From contig VYZB01000334.1 in assembly GCA_013397455.1 (NCBI GenBank), positions 517,814 through 581,813 of the forward strand: a DNA stretch of 64,000 nucleotides. The letters are read 5' to 3'. The stretch is from Crotophaga sulcirostris. Its lineage: Eukaryota; Chordata; Aves; Cuculiformes; Crotophagidae. Positions 1 through 14,900 of the stretch are shown here, piece by piece (positions within the stretch are counted from its first letter, which is position 1; every line of letters starts with the position of its first letter). The notes under the pieces are model-generated. The model was given only the letters and a program-made list of their open reading frames with translations, made no database searches and was not told where the DNA came from. A program made the translations under genes and the position numbers.

Positions 1-3000
1 TCTGCAGTGGACTCCTAACTTTGGTCCCTTGTAGGAAGTGTGGAAAGAAATGGGACTGTGGCTGCCTCTTGCTTGTGTCAATGAAGAAAGAGTCATTCAC
101 GTTACTCATTGCTGGGCTCCATGCAACAACGCTCAGTTGTGGGTAAGCTGAGATGATTGCCAAATTTTAATTTTCATAGCAAAAAATTCAATAAAGAGCT
201 AGCGAGCTTAACCAGCTGCCAAACCCTGCTCAGGAAAGAAAGCAGATAAAAACCAAATACATTATCACCCTACCTTAGCTAGCCTGTGCCACAAACTTCT
301 TTCTCTCCACTTGTCTGCCAATCAGACATTTAGACAGGCTGTCATTATCAGCCACCCGCTGCCCCAGCTTTGCCCCAATTTTTTTAAGCCCTACAGCACT
401 GTCATTTGATGTGTCTGGTGAGAGAATTAAAGTAGATGAAGACTGAGGATACCACTCCCTTAGGTAATGATATATTCAAATTCCCTCCAGCTATCTTACT
501 GACAACACGATCCTCCTCATCCTGGCCCTACTCCACTCTTCCACAGGCTGAAGAATAATTACAACTCCTGTACATAACGCATGGTTTCATTCAACATTCA
601 TCTTAGACTCTGTTAAAAACGACTTGTGACAGATGGGATATATTTTGTGCCATAGCAGTAAATTGGTTGGCATGCAATAGGCAGTAGGAAAAGCAGACAA
701 AAATACCTGACATGCAAAGACCAGGAAGGAGAGGAGACAATAACACTGAAGTGTTACGTACTTTTGGAACACAACCTTAAATAAGTCCTCATAAATTTAA
801 AAAACGAATGCTAGGCCTTGAAATTATTAAGCAAGTACTGTTCTGAATGCATTTAGCAGAGATAAACCCACTGAAATATATCTCTTGATCCATCAAGTAT
901 GCAAGAGATCTTAGGATGAGATGGGATGGGACATAGAGCTATTTTGGAAATCCATCAGTATTGCAAGTCAGGAAAGCTGCACTTTGGAGGTCAGCATGGG
1001 TGAGTCAAATTTCCTTGCTCAATCCTATATTGGAGAGTAAAAGGGACATCTTTAATTCAGTAAAGCAGAGTCACTCCAAATTTCTTAGTAAGGAAACTTT
1101 GGGAAGAGAGTTTCTAGAATAAGCAGCTTACCTAGCTGTCAAAATGCACATGCTGGGGTAATCCTGGAAATGTTTATTCTCAGAATTTGTTCCTCCTATC
1201 AGCAGTAGCACTGCTTGTCTCTGGTATAATAAGTCATACGTTTAGATGCAGCATACGGCACTAGGACTCTTCCTTCCTATGTTAAAAAAAAGGCAAGTAA
1301 GGAAATCAAAAGTTGTGTCCAAAAACCACACAAAATTGATTTTTAACCCATATCCAGTTGTTCTGACGAAATTATATTCGCTCAAAAAAGCAAAACTCTC
1401 ATGACTTTTGATGTTATCACAGCCTTGGAATGTGTGCACAACCTTACTTGCACACATTCTTTACATTTTTCTTAATGGCATTAAAGAGTTGATATATAAC
1501 ATGCTATTGTAACAAGAAAACCAGGTTTGATTAAAAAAACCCAAATATGCCAGTGAATGGAATGTGTAGTCATAATTATTTTTAAGAGATAAAGTAGGCA
1601 AACATGAGATATAGGGCCAGAATAAGACTGAATGTGCCACAGTTTCCTTAATTATGTGGACACAGTTTCATGTTCCTCAAAGGTGGTAAAGAATATACAC
1701 TGGCCAACAGATGATTGTTCTCCAAAGAGTTTTTATTTGCTGCATATTGGGCATGGCAAAACACATGGCTCTAGCCCAGGCTGCAAAGGGAACCCTGGCC
1801 TCTGTGATCCAGGGAACCTGCAATGTGCATTTATTCCATTTTACAAACTTCCCACCGCTTTCAGTGCAACCTGAGCTGTTCATTTTATGTCAGGAAAGGG
1901 AGACTGGGAAACCAGGATATTTCTTTCAGAGTAATAACTCTGAGCAATGAAGGGTACCAGCTGCAGACTACTAACAATTTCTGATGAGCAAGTTTAAAAA
2001 AAGGAAGGAGAACGGCAACATCCGGGAAAGCTGAACAAGTTCTCACCATGACCAGGCTAGATGAGTGAGCACAAATACAGGAGGGCAGAAAGACATGTAC
2101 TGCCCAGATGTAAGGAGGGTCCAAAAAATACATTTATTATTTTTCCCAGCTCTAAGTGCTCTTTTCCCACCTATGAGAGGTGAAGGCAGTAAATACTCTG
2201 CCTATCACATAGTCCTCAGAGAGTTAAACTGGGACCTGGAACAGCTATGTATGACTGTGTAAGTCGGCATCTGAGCCTGAGGAAAGTCCATGAAGGCACA
2301 TGAAGGCAGTAGACAGTCTGTTGGTGCAACTCGAGCTAAGCTGGCTTGAGAGCAAGTGAGATCTAAAATGTGATCCAATACATCAGTCCAGTGACTACCC
2401 ATGGAGAGGAGCTCAACCAGGGCTATAAGAAGAGTTCCTGTGGGTGAGGGACTGCGGTTCAAGATGGTCCCAGAGGCAAGCCAGTACAAATTTTGTGGGT
2501 TTTGGTTTCATGACCTTCATAAGTTAAGTTTTCAGGAGGTGTGGTTTAGATATTAGAGGTATAGCAGCAACCATACTCTTGATTAAAATTTATTTGCATG
2601 TAAAATCCTGTTGTTGTTTCATCACATAATTTAATACAGTTTTTTTCCTGTTTGTTTGGTCCTGGTAGCCATATAACTTTCGGCTTACATGGTGAAGGGA
2701 CTGAAGGGGTCCAACAAGACGGTGGCTGGAAAGAAGTACTGTTATCACCATGAGTTAGGTATCTGCTCTGTACACAGATTTGTATCTGTAAATAGCCAGT
2801 CAGAGATGAAAAAAGACAATTGACTGTTCCTGGTGTTGCTTTAGTGGCTAATCAGAGACCCTTTCTGCCAAACTCATGAAGAAGAGAATGTAATGACCCT
2901 GTTACCTGGGGATGTGGAAGGTAGCTTCTAAGAATGGGATCTATTCAGGATTGGCAGAGGAAGATTATCTGAGCTTGTGGATATGCTTGCTTCCTGAAGA

Positions 3001-6000
3001 GAGTAATGCTGAGATGGCTGGACCAGGCAACTGAATGCCTTCGATGTTTAGACTTTGCTTTGATATTTCCTGGTCAGTAGCTGATCATCTTGCCTGGGAC
3101 TCCGAGGAGGTTTTATGGCTACAGCTCAACTGAAGGGAGAGGCTTTAAAGACTTTCCTTGCTTGCATCTGTAACTAATAAAGGAAGAGGAGTCACTTTGC
3201 AACCTATGCACTTTACACCCTGTTGCCTATTTTTCATGGAGAGATCTGGAATAACAGATGACGCACTGAGCAAAGCCAGCCTAAGCATTTGGAAGAACAT
3301 TCGCAGCAGGGGGAAGTGTGGGAGAGCATGGGATGAGAGAGCAGCCTCAAAACTGCTTTTGTAAAAAAATCCTGTTAGACTTGGGTGGCCCTAATTCTCT
3401 TTTTTTTTCTTAAGACACACTGCCTAGCAGTCCTTGCTAACTATATCAAGTTATGGGATAAAAAAACACATTTAAGAGGATATTTTCAAAAAAAGAAAAA
3501 TTTAGAAAAATATCATGTTTGGTATTTTCATGTGAGTGCATTGATCTCATATTTGTCCTTTTAACAGGAAAACCATATCTAATTAAGTCTGAATGCATTT
3601 CTAACACATTTCTAGTTTTCTAAGCAAGTCAAAGATTTGACTTGGCACTCTGATGACAACCTGAGAATGTGACTGTTCAGTAAGTTGTAGTAGTTTTTCT
3701 TAACTTACTTTAGATGTGTTTGAATGTATAGTGCAGGAAGTAAAAGTAACATTGGGATTGAGACACCAAATGCTAAGTCAGAAAATTCTCCAACTTCAGG
3801 GTTCAATATTAATTTGTCAGTGCACATCTTCTATCTTGTACAGGAGTGAGCTAATAATGAACTGCCCTAGGCTTTCGTTAGCACTGTGTGTGCCATATGG
3901 TGAGAATACCTTGTGTGTTCCTAAGCGTATTTTCAACCATCTGAACCATTCTGCTTATCTTAGTGAGGGTGTCAGAGCACATTTGAGACCAAATGGTTTC
4001 TAGATCTGCCTGCTTGATATTACCACTCTTTCTCCCCTTCGTTCTGCCCCACCCAACTCCCTGGATATGGTTTCCCTGCTGGAGTTTTTCTTATTGCTCC
4101 CTTCTGGGTCATTCTGCCAGCTCCCACAGCTCTTCCGTCTCCCTTTCTCACCCATCAACCTACTCTAGTCACTTTCCCAGTTTCTGTAAAATCCCCGCAG
4201 CTCCTATGGGATCCCCCATTCCCATCTTTAATTTTTGTTGCTGAATCCAACAAAAAATGTGAAAACAGAAATAAAATAAAACATGGAACTTGAGGCAGAG
4301 TTGTGGGTGCTTTGATGCCGATTGTGCAAAGGATCTCTACGTAAGCCCTACTGTGTAAGCTGCCCAACTGTGCAGCATGACTGAGAGTAGATGCATCTGC
4401 TAGTCCTGACTCTGCCTGCATCCAAGGTCAGGTTTATTTTCACTACATAGCTATTATTCCTTTCTTTAGCCTCTTTTCTTTTTTAATCTATTCTTACACA
4501 GTGAAGTAGCAGGTTTACTTTAAGTCTCATAACAAAATTGTCAAGAGAGTAACAGAGATTAAGGCTGGCTTGAGTGAGAGTGAACTAGTGACAACAAAGA
4601 GCATTATAAGTTCACTATTTGTGATATATATGATGTTTTTTTCAATACCTGAGAGGCATTTGGAGAGCTAAAACATTAGGTCTGATGCAGCTCTGGAGAG
4701 ATGTAAAACAATCCAGTCAAACAGGTAAAATGCTGCTGAAAATAATTATTTTGAAAACCTTGTGAGGGGAAATATTGAATCATCATTCAAAGTCTCCTTT
4801 CTGCAATATGCATATTGCTGCCATTATTACTGACACTAACTTAGTAGTGGATAACATAGTGGTATAAACCTTGGGGTTAAAATAAGCTGGACATCTTTTT
4901 AGAGATACTGCCCCAACCACAGTTATTTTCTGGGAGTGTCATCCACCTTCAGCTGTAGCCCCAAATCTGTGGGTTTAGCTACAAAAGTCAGGAATGACCA
5001 TGTGGCAGTGGAAGAACGGAAGCATTCTGTATAGCACCAGCCTCTCTTGCCCAAACCTCTCTTCCCAACCTTTCAGCTCCTTGCTCAATGACAGAGGTGA
5101 TTTGAAAACCATCCTATTTTTAGGTAGGACATCTTCCCATCTCTGCTTAAGAAGTCAGTAGTCCTAGTGGTTTCTTACCTCTGTACTCATGATTATAAGT
5201 AATGGGAGGTGAAAGATGTGAATTTAACCTGCACAGGTTGAGAGGAATGCATAGGGTGACAGGGTGGAAATGGAGAGAGATGGTATTTTCTGTCACAGAT
5301 GTAGTAAGCTGCTTCTTGAGTTCCAGTGCACCCACAGAGCCAGTGATGTGGGGACCTCAGCAAACTGATAGCACCACATCATACAGTGTCGTGCTCTGGA
5401 GCCAGCACATCCATCCTAAGACAAGCACAGGGGTAAACACCTGTAATACAGGCAAAGAAAAACTTTAATTAAGGTAAGGATTACATTCTCCATTCCCGTT
5501 CTATTTAGTCATGAACTGTAATTTACTTAGGGAATTACTGTGCAAATATAAACCAATGCCACAACATGTAAGGCACCTGATATTGGTATTTATGCAAAGA
5601 ATGATGACACTAGGAAAAAAATACAACTGTTTATTTTAATAGCATATTATTCAGCTTGCAAGATTCTATAAAGTGCAACAATGGGGTTTAAATTCCATGT
5701 AAGAAACAGGGCAAGGACACCCAGTCTTGTTCTCCCCTGACTGATTACAGCATGTGCTAGGATGCAGCCAGACAGTGTGCACCCTACAAGCCCTGGCAGA
5801 CCACCAGAGTGGGGGAACTCAGAGCCTTGATTTGCCACTGCAGATGGGTGCTTTCTGTTTCTTCACAAGAAACTGTTTGTGTATTTGGTCTTAAGAAGAA
5901 GTCCAGAGTGCCTGGATACCTCACTAAATCCCACTGTACTTCTAGTAAAGCAAAATTCCAGAAGGATAGTGCCAAGTGATGGAGTGAGAAATGTAGAATT

Positions 6001-8876
6001 GAAATATTTCTGTTTGGGGCAATAGAGTACATACTTGTTTCTCATATACAAATAGATCAATCTTGCTGATTAATTTACTAATGTGATTGCACAACTAGGT
6101 AGGTGTTGGTGATCTTCAAGCTTGAAAGAAGGAGCATATAACTGTTTCTTAAATGGACACATATAGACAAGGAAGACAAAAGACACTGAGATACTCTGGC
6201 AGTGTAAGGTATGGAGCAACATACATGGCCTGATATCCATGTTGTTTCAACATCCAAAGGTGAAGTGGGCCTGGAATCTAACACAAACTAACCACCACCT
6301 GTTTGTTAAATGGAAAACCTTTTTAATGTCAATGGGTCATAGAAAGGTTGCCAAAAGTTGTTCTTTCAACACTAGCTTGTGCATTAGTTCAACATCAGGT
6401 TTATGCACAATCAACTTTTGCATATTTTTCATTTATTTAACATTTTTTTATTTTATTTATAAAATTCCAGTTTCATTACCAACAAATGTAATTTTGAGCA
6501 GGAAACACAACAAAAAAAAGGAAATTAATCAGGCCTCCCTTCTTTGCTCCAGTCAGAAGAAAAAAGAAAAGTCAAAAGCCAAACCTTAGTAGAATAATTA
6601 TATTTATTGTCCTTTGGATCTTCTCAGGACTCCCCATGGCCCATTCCAAGTCAAGAAATTTTCTCTCAAAGAAAAAAAAAAAACAAAAAAAATTCCAAAA
6701 TACCTTTAAGCTTTTCTGTGCATTAGGTGTCATTAAACTGATTGATAGTACACAAATGGATATTATTTGGTGATTTAACCCAGATCTTGCTGCTGAAGTG
6801 TTGATAAGCTGATACACTGAAACTGAATCTCTGTGTGTTAAAGTGATTTCGACCACCAGAACACTTATTTTCAACCAATGTATTTATTAAAGGAGTATCT
6901 CATATTTCAGTGATGCAAAGATAAGCAGACTTTTTTTCCTCTTAGACCACGTTATGTTAGCTTTTCTAATCAATTTACAGTGTTGTTAGAAGATAGTGGT
7001 TACGACACAAAAGACAAGCATACCTGATCCTAAATGGCATCTACCATTCAGTAGCATCAGTGCCTGCAGTGCAAGCAAAGCAGGAAGTACTGAAATTGGG
7101 AATAATTTAAATTCTGGGATGGTTTAACTTCTTTTTATTGTTTTTAAGTACTAAAGAAACACTTTTGTCTTCTCTACAGGACTAGTTTTACTATATATAT
7201 TCTTTTTCTGTGATGAGCGTTCTAAAAATATCTAACCAACAGGAGAAGGAAGATATTTTTATTGCATAAGAATTATTAACTTGCACCAACTACCAGATCT
7301 TTTCATACATAGAGATAAAAGTAAAGGTAAGAAGGCCAGGCAGGAACACTGGCTACATCCTGCAGCCTGCCCTTACTCAAATCAAACTCCAGTCCTCCAT
7401 GTCTTCATAGTGTTTTGCAATATAACAGAACCTGTGGGTCTAAATCGTATTTGAACGTTGCGGACTACACAAAGAAATAGCAAAATGCCAGCCCCTATCC
7501 CATCCCATCCCATAGACATTCTACATCTATGACATGGTGTAACAGCTTTTAGTGAGATGAGAGCGTGGTGGGAGAACAAAACAATATGAGCAAGATTTGA
7601 ACAACGAACAGGTGTCTTCTCACTTGTTTAGTTGCTATCAGCTGGCACAGTTATGCAGTATTGTTTACAACTTCAATCACTGTACATATAGGCTCTGTTC
7701 TGATTTTTTTTTAATTTTTTTCATTACTCACAATGTTCCAAACCCTCAACTGGCCCTGGCAGAAGACGAACATTTTCAGCAGATTTTTCACTGTATATGT
7801 GCAACTTTTTTTGAGATTTTCACAAAGTTTAAATTAAGTAAGGCTGAAATTAAACTGTTCTGCACGCTCCTTTTAAAATATCCGTAGCATGGCTATGAAA
7901 TGCATCAGACTTGCTTGTATATTTTATTAATACCTTGATACCAGTGTAGCCCTGGGACTGTATGTGTTTCAAGCACATGCACAGTCATTTGGTTGGTTCC
8001 ACAGCACCGGGTGTGGTGGGAGGCATGCGGGGCAGGCATTGTTGCTAAGGAGTGTGTGTAAAAGACAACTGGAAAGGAGCAGTGGCAGTAGCACCTGAGT
8101 CAGCTGGGGTGTGAGATTCAGACTATCTTCGCCTTGTGCAAATTCACACTACCCTGAGCATTTATGCTCATTTCCCGTCACGCTTGTTTCTCCTCTGTGC
8201 CCAATCTACTGCAGGACCAGGGGGCGGGTTACCTTGCAGTTGGTGTTCTTCCCTCTAAACTGTCTTTAGCCTTTTTACACTCATTAGGCAAAGCCCATGA
8301 CTAGTGCTTGAGCTCTCCCCACTTCTTTCAGCTAAAACTGAATGGATTCTTTAAATACTAATGCTGCACTTTGTGTTTTCTAAGTTCTAAAAGGGATGTT
8401 AAATGATGTTAAACCTGCCTTGCTGCTGTTCCTAAATGTACTGCTCTGTCCCATCTCCGTTTGTCTGGCTTGAATAGTGAGAGCAGTCCTATTTCACTTG
8501 CAGGTTCTCCCTCAAGAGCCCATCTTAATTCTTTCCAGAACAGCAATATTTTTTTCATCATTACAATTATCCTTCTTTCTCTCTTTTTACCATTAAAAAG
8601 AACAATAAACCTGAAATGTGTCAATGGAGTACAGCCTGTCCCTCCATTGTGTCATTAGAGAACTGGGACACTGTATATATATCAAAAGTAAGGAAATATA
8701 ATAACTGACCTAATGATTTTAATAATCTCCTGGCTTTATTAAATGTTTTTCTCCATTTTTCCTGTCTAAGTCACAGGTTACTCAGCACAATTTTCCACAC
8801 TCTTACATATTTACTTGGTCTTAAGACTATTGTTTTATTAATATGACACATACTGATGAAGTAGAAACATGGAACT
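1..8876. other. Intergenic, no gene recognised
   Basis: The sequence is AT-rich and all open frames are short (about 120 codons at most). They lack recognisable domains, and their residue composition is what random AT-rich DNA gives. I found no tRNA, no CR1 3' end and no LTR. Short homopolymers such as the A-runs near 6670-6690 and a few ATCCC units near 7495-7512 are the only low-complexity sequence. Distal regulatory elements of ZSWIM6 could lie here, but nothing in the bases proves one. Confidence 0.6.
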
Positions 8877-8913
8877 TGCACATGGTATAAAACCATGCAC
8901 ATGGTACAAAACT
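8877..8913. repeat. Two-copy 19-bp tandem duplication
   Basis: TGCACATGGTA-T-AAAAC at 8877-8895 is followed directly by TGCACATGGTA-C-AAAAC at 8896-8913. The copies differ by one or two bases. This is probably a replication-slippage duplication. No function can be assigned. Confidence 0.7.
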
Positions 8914-11900
8914 GGCATATTGTATATTTATTTAATGAATTTGTGGTTTGATTCTGATAACATCTTGTAAAAATCAGGGCTAGTGCAATTCTTATGAAAT
9001 TTTCCACAAATTATCTTGAGGCAAGTATGGGGTAATTGGATGTTGAAAAAATGTGCTGTAGAAACAGCTCTAGAAAAGTACAGTTGGTATTACTCAGGAA
9101 GCTATAACATGTAAATACTTAAAGTGCATCTTTGAAATATAATGATACATAAATTCCTAGTCTAATCATCATCAGCACAAGGACATTTATTGGTGTGGCT
9201 GGAAACATTTTGGAGATAGGAAGCTTGTTTCTTTTCTTCTTTTGTTTTGTTAAAGTGAAATGTGGAACTAAAAATACGATGGAGAGCTGCTCTTAGCTGG
9301 GAGAATTCCAGAAAGTTCTCAGCCTCGGCAATGTCCTGTCAATGATTTTGTCGTGCTGAGATTGACTGGAACCTCAACAACTTTGCACAAGAGAAAATTC
9401 AAGATGCCTTTTATTTCTGTATTGCTACCAGATAATTCCATTCCCATTTTAAAGAAAAAGTGTAAAATTGCCCTTTCTAATAAAAGGAGAAGAGAGATTT
9501 GAGGTAACTCTGCAATGACCATTTCTGCAGAAGTGCTGGTGCGAAAGTGGTTTGGCGTCACTGCCCTGCAGGGTCTTTGGCCCTGGCATCCACCTGCGAG
9601 GCAAGCACAGACAGCTGAAGCCTCTCTCCTGCAGCCCAGCCCAGACAGCTCTTGATAATTCCTTTGAAGTGGAGTACCTCTAGCAGGAAAGCAAGGAGGA
9701 CAGATTATGGCTCCATGGTCAGGACATTGGCTGGGGAGGTCAGAAAACCTTCCTTGTCATCCTGCATATCTGCCCTGGCCTGGGGACAGAGTTCACATTT
9801 CTATGTTGTTGTGGCTGCTGTCAAAACTGTGATGATCCTGGGAAACATTTGGTTTAACCAAGTGTTAATTTCTTAGATGGAAAAAAGCTTTCCTCAAAAA
9901 TGCTTCCACCTAGTCCTGTGCACAACCCAGTCATTTTGAAAGGTCTGTTTGCAGCAGTTATTATTTGTGAGACCCTTGTCTTAGCCTGGTACCCCATTAC
10001 TTTAACTGGGGAAAATAGTAACACAAAACTGAGGGGGCTGTTATGAATTATTTAAGCCCTTCAAGCTGCCACTCACTTAAAAATCAGATCCCACAGACAA
10101 AAAGCTACTACAGACATATAGGCTGCTAGCTAATCAAAAAAAGTAGTTGTTAAAAAAATTTGGCATCATACTTCTCAAAATTAGTAATGTTGACGACATG
10201 TCTGCGAGCTTTATAGGAAGAAACTTCCAACACTTACCTATGGACATTTTTACAGTGAAGTTTGTTTGTTTGTTTTATATGAAATAGAACCATACAGCAA
10301 ATGACTATCATAATTTAAAATATTGCTGTCTTTGTAACAATGCAGAGCAAAGCCTGCTGATGCCTTGACTCATCTGACAGGACCGTATCCACCTAGGAGA
10401 GGACTACAAATAAAAAAGGGAATAGGAAAAGTGTCCCTTTCCATTAGACACTACCTTGTCAGAAATCTTCACTGGAGAAGGGCTAGGGCTGAGTGGAGCA
10501 CCACTGCTTGCAAGCTAGTCCAAAGCTGGCGACTTTGCACATGCAGGCTGACCTCCTGCTTCCTCTGCCACACACAGCACTGCTCCAGAAAGGTGTCTCC
10601 GAGGGGGCACATGGAAGGCTGGCAGGATAAGAGAGGCAATTTAGCCTTCTTTAGAAGCCTTTTTACAGAATTGCTTGGTAATTACAGAAAATATGCTCTG
10701 ATTCAGTATTTACATTGTAATTGGATTTATCCAGGAAAATAATTTTGGATTTGGTTTGACAATGTTTGAATTGCAAAACAAGCTTTGCAACTATATTCAT
10801 CAAGTCAGCCTGCTATGAGAATGACAGCCTGTTTTGCCACAGTGGGACTTCTTTGACAGTAGACTTAAGTGCCAAAATAAGCAGAAATGATGTCCTTATC
10901 ATCTAGGGGCAAGTATAGGCCAGAGTGTTTTCAAGTCACTCTTTGAAGGCCTACCCACAAAATGATGGTTTAAGCCCAGTCAGAAGCTTCTTGCAGCTGG
11001 GAGGACAGCATGAAATCTCTCCATGTGTGGGTCCGTGGAGCAGCTAGCCATTCTCTCCAGCTGCAGCTTGCTGGTATGGGAGAGCTCAATTTAGACAGCA
11101 TGTGTAGGTTGGCAGTGTGGCTCCTTTATTTACTGCCTTTTCAGAGCTCGAATTTCCACAACCCTGTAACTTGTGATCCACAATCAAAACTGAAATATGC
11201 CTGGAGTGGGGGTGCTTGCTTAGTGGTGCTGTCAAGACCCACAGAAGCCTAACTGCTGCACACTGCTCCCCTTCCCCACACTGGGTCTAGGGAATCGCTA
11301 TGGCAGTGGTTTCACCCCCCTCCTAAGGGCTCTGTGCATCTTCATTGCGTGTTTGGGAACGCACCTGTCTGTGCTCACGATGTGACAGTTCTGTTCCTGT
11401 GGTAGTAGTGTACATACTAGTGTCTGTTCTGACCACATTGTAATGGACAGCCAGGGAGCTAGGGCCTCTTCAGTGCCCCAATAGGAGGTAATGGGGCCCA
11501 TCACCACTAGAAAAAAATCAGATAACACTACCTTAACATAATAATGAGCCCTTATGTAAGCACCTTTGATGGGAATGTTTAGACAAGAAAAGGTCTTTGG
11601 CAAGGTCCCACCCTGAACCCCTTAATTAAAGGAGTAGTCCTGTTAATTTCATAAGATGATTTGCCTAAATATGTACCACTCCAGTGAAGAAAGTGGTATG
11701 TTATATATTATTTAGCCCTAAACAACCTAGGCTATGCTAAGCAGATTGACAGGTGAGGAGACCATTAAAAGATGAAAAGGGATTACAGTGTTTCATTTTG
11801 AATGTTTGTTTGTTTATACCTTACAAAGGTACAGAGTGGAAGACATTCACATTTTATATCCATCAAAACTAAACCAACTCTCCCCTAACCTTCATTTTAG

Positions 11901-14900
11901 GAGGCTAAACAAGCCGCATATGGAAATATTTCTGATTTTTCCACTTCCTCTCCAAGAGTGGTTGCTGTACATCCCCAGGACATTCTGCCTCAGGAGGGCT
12001 TGTGTCCCCCCCCAGCACCCCACCCTACTTGCTTACCCAAGTTCCTCCTGCAGTGCAGATACATCTCAGATCATCTGGAAAGCTTTTCCTGCTGAATCCA
12101 ATAGCCTTCTGGGAAACATCTGTGTTCCTTCAGGCTTAGCTGGATAAGCAACAAGAAGTGTTAGGTACACTGGTGCCAATGTAAAACAAAATTGGAGGGG
12201 GAGCATGATCATTTCTGTTTAAATCATGGTTGCAGTTCCTCATAACTTTCTGCCCAGAGACACATTAAAAAAAAAATCAGGCAATATTTTTTTCCTGCAG
12301 AATTACCTATATGTCCTCAAGGCTGGGGTAGAAATAGAGCAGTTAGTTAGCACTCAGTCAGCCAGCAAAGTGCCTCAGCATGTCCTTATGAATTTTGGGG
12401 TTACTTCAGCTGAATGTTACGTCTTCGAAAACTGGATTTATGTATGGTCATTCATAATTGTTTATATAAGCATTGGCCAACAACTGCTAAAAATCTGTGC
12501 TCTGCTTTTTACCTTGTTTATCTGCACTCAGGTGTTTGGAGGTCTCAAGCCAGACAGAGCCTACATCCAGGTATTTTTGCCAAAAGACATGCCTTGGAGA
12601 AAAAGTAAGTTTGTTTTTTTTCCTCTTCCTGAAATTTTGTCTTTCAGTTCAAGTAAAGAGTGGGGATGTTAATAGCTGGTGATAATACATTACCTTTTCT
12701 TTGCCATCACTGATTTTTCACTAGCTCTCATCTTCTACCGGAGTCCCAGGGGATAATATTTTGAATGTTGATGTGTTTTTTTATGAAAGGGGCTTTATAA
12801 ACACATTTAGTAGTTCGTTCTTATTCAGTGAGAAACAGTGTATCACATCATTTGTTTCACTAAGGTATGAGCCTCAGAAACAACTTAGTCAATGATGCAG
12901 GGCAAGAATATAAACTTAAGTTTCTAAAGAAGCTGAAAAATCAAGTCTAAATTAATGAGAACAAAGATATTTATCTAATTACTTTCTGTAGTGGTTGGCA
13001 CTTTGTTTCATGCACTTTCTCTGATAGTGAGTACTGTCAAAGGATGTGATGATAGAGAGTGCGGAACTCTTCCACACAGCATATACTAGTGGTGCTTTTT
13101 TGCATACACTAGGCATATCATTTGCTGAATGTAGGTTTTTAGATTCAAATGTAAGTTTGGGTATTTAAGCCGATACAAATAAAAGGTCTTCAAGGAAACT
13201 AAAAGACTCCTTTTTAATTATAATTTTGCCATCACAGTTCTATTCAAATAATTCTCAGCAAAATTAATTTCCTTCCAGAGAACTAAACACTGAATTCAAG
13301 GAAAAGCAATCCTGAATGATGTGCTAAGACACTCAGTAGTGGTTAAATTTAATCAGTAAGCATTACATCTAATGAGTCCAGTTTGCAAACCTATGCAGTT
13401 AATGTATCCCTATTATGGCAGAGTTAGTCTGAATTAAATGCACACTACCAAGAAAGAATGAGCTAATTTATCAGATCTGTTAAGACAGCAGGTTTTTTAA
13501 CCTATTACTAGCTAAAGTGGTTAGATTATGATGAGATGATACCTGTCAGTAAAGACAGGAACTTTGCATCAAAGATGGGGATATTTTACTACCACAGATA
13601 TCCAAACAGTAGGTAATTTCTCTTAACAACTTACAAGGTAAATTTACTTCACTATTGGTTAATCTTAACTATTAAAAAAAACCAACAAAACAAATAAAAA
13701 GGATGAACAAACTAACACTGAAGAAATCTTATTAATTTAACATTGTTGAATGGAAAAGCAGCTTTGAAATCAGAGTGAACAAACCAAAAATTTTTAAAAT
13801 ACTGTAAGCTTTAAATAAAATATAAAAACATTTTGTGTGTATATGTGCAGAGGGAGGACCGTTACACATAAATCAGTGTTTGATATGTGGCATGTAATTA
13901 CAGGAAGTTTGTAGAAGGTGCTATGATACCTGTCAATTATCAGCAGGCAGAAAAATGCAGATACCATACATAATTCAGCAGCGCACTGCCCTTTGTTGTT
14001 AGGCTGACTTATTCAGCTCCATAACATAACTACTTATTCAAATCAAGACATTCAAATTCAAATGAAATACTGTTACCTCTTCAAAACGTGTTGTTATTAT
14101 AATGATTCAGATGTATATATATGCATTGCTAAATGTTAGAAAAACTACAGCTACACGAATTTATATGTGCACATGAATTTATGGTATTATGAGGAAGAAA
14201 AGAGGGGTTATAAGTCAGCCTTTATATTCTTGCATGAGAGAAAGAACCAATTCTAATTTTTAATAGAAAACACTTAACAATTACAATAATCTTTATGTTC
14301 TTAATATATTTGTTATATATTCTGCTAGTCTCACACAAATTATTTTAATAATTGCAAATATACATTTAAGGAAATAGTGTAGAGTTCAGTTTAGCTTGAT
14401 TTCTCCTGCTACAGACTTTAATTGTGCCTGCTTGAAGTCAGACAGATCTTAATGAAAAAGCTATTTATCTAGATAAAGGCTAGCAGTAAATACTGATTAG
14501 ATATAGCGTGGAGGATTTTCATGCATTTTTTGTGAGTAGGAGCGCACTCACCCAAAATAAAAAAGTAAAAACCCAACATCTACAAAGATTAAAAAAGCCC
14601 AGCAGAAATACAGAAGTTCTGGGAATTATCAGGATTCAATGCTTGGATATGAAGAGGCAGAAAACAGTTCAATGTTTGGAGGGATACCCATCTGAGATAC
14701 AATAGACATTTGTGTACAATATAAAAACCACAAAGAGGAAAAGAATAAGCTGCTTTTATTTACTATTCCAGAATACAATGAGAATACATATTGTGAAATC
14801 AAAAGGATATAAAATAGAAAACTCATCAATGAAAATGCCTCTACATAAAAGAAAGGATTTTTCAGTAGGAGCTCACTCCTACAAGGTGAGCAGGAGCAAA

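Noticed and set aside
10365..10742. 125-codon plus-strand frame
   Set aside because: It shows no recognisable motif and does not resemble any transposon or host protein I know.
12226..12672. 148-codon plus-strand frame
   Set aside because: Hydrophobic T-rich translation with no domain, no initiation context and no supporting splice sites.
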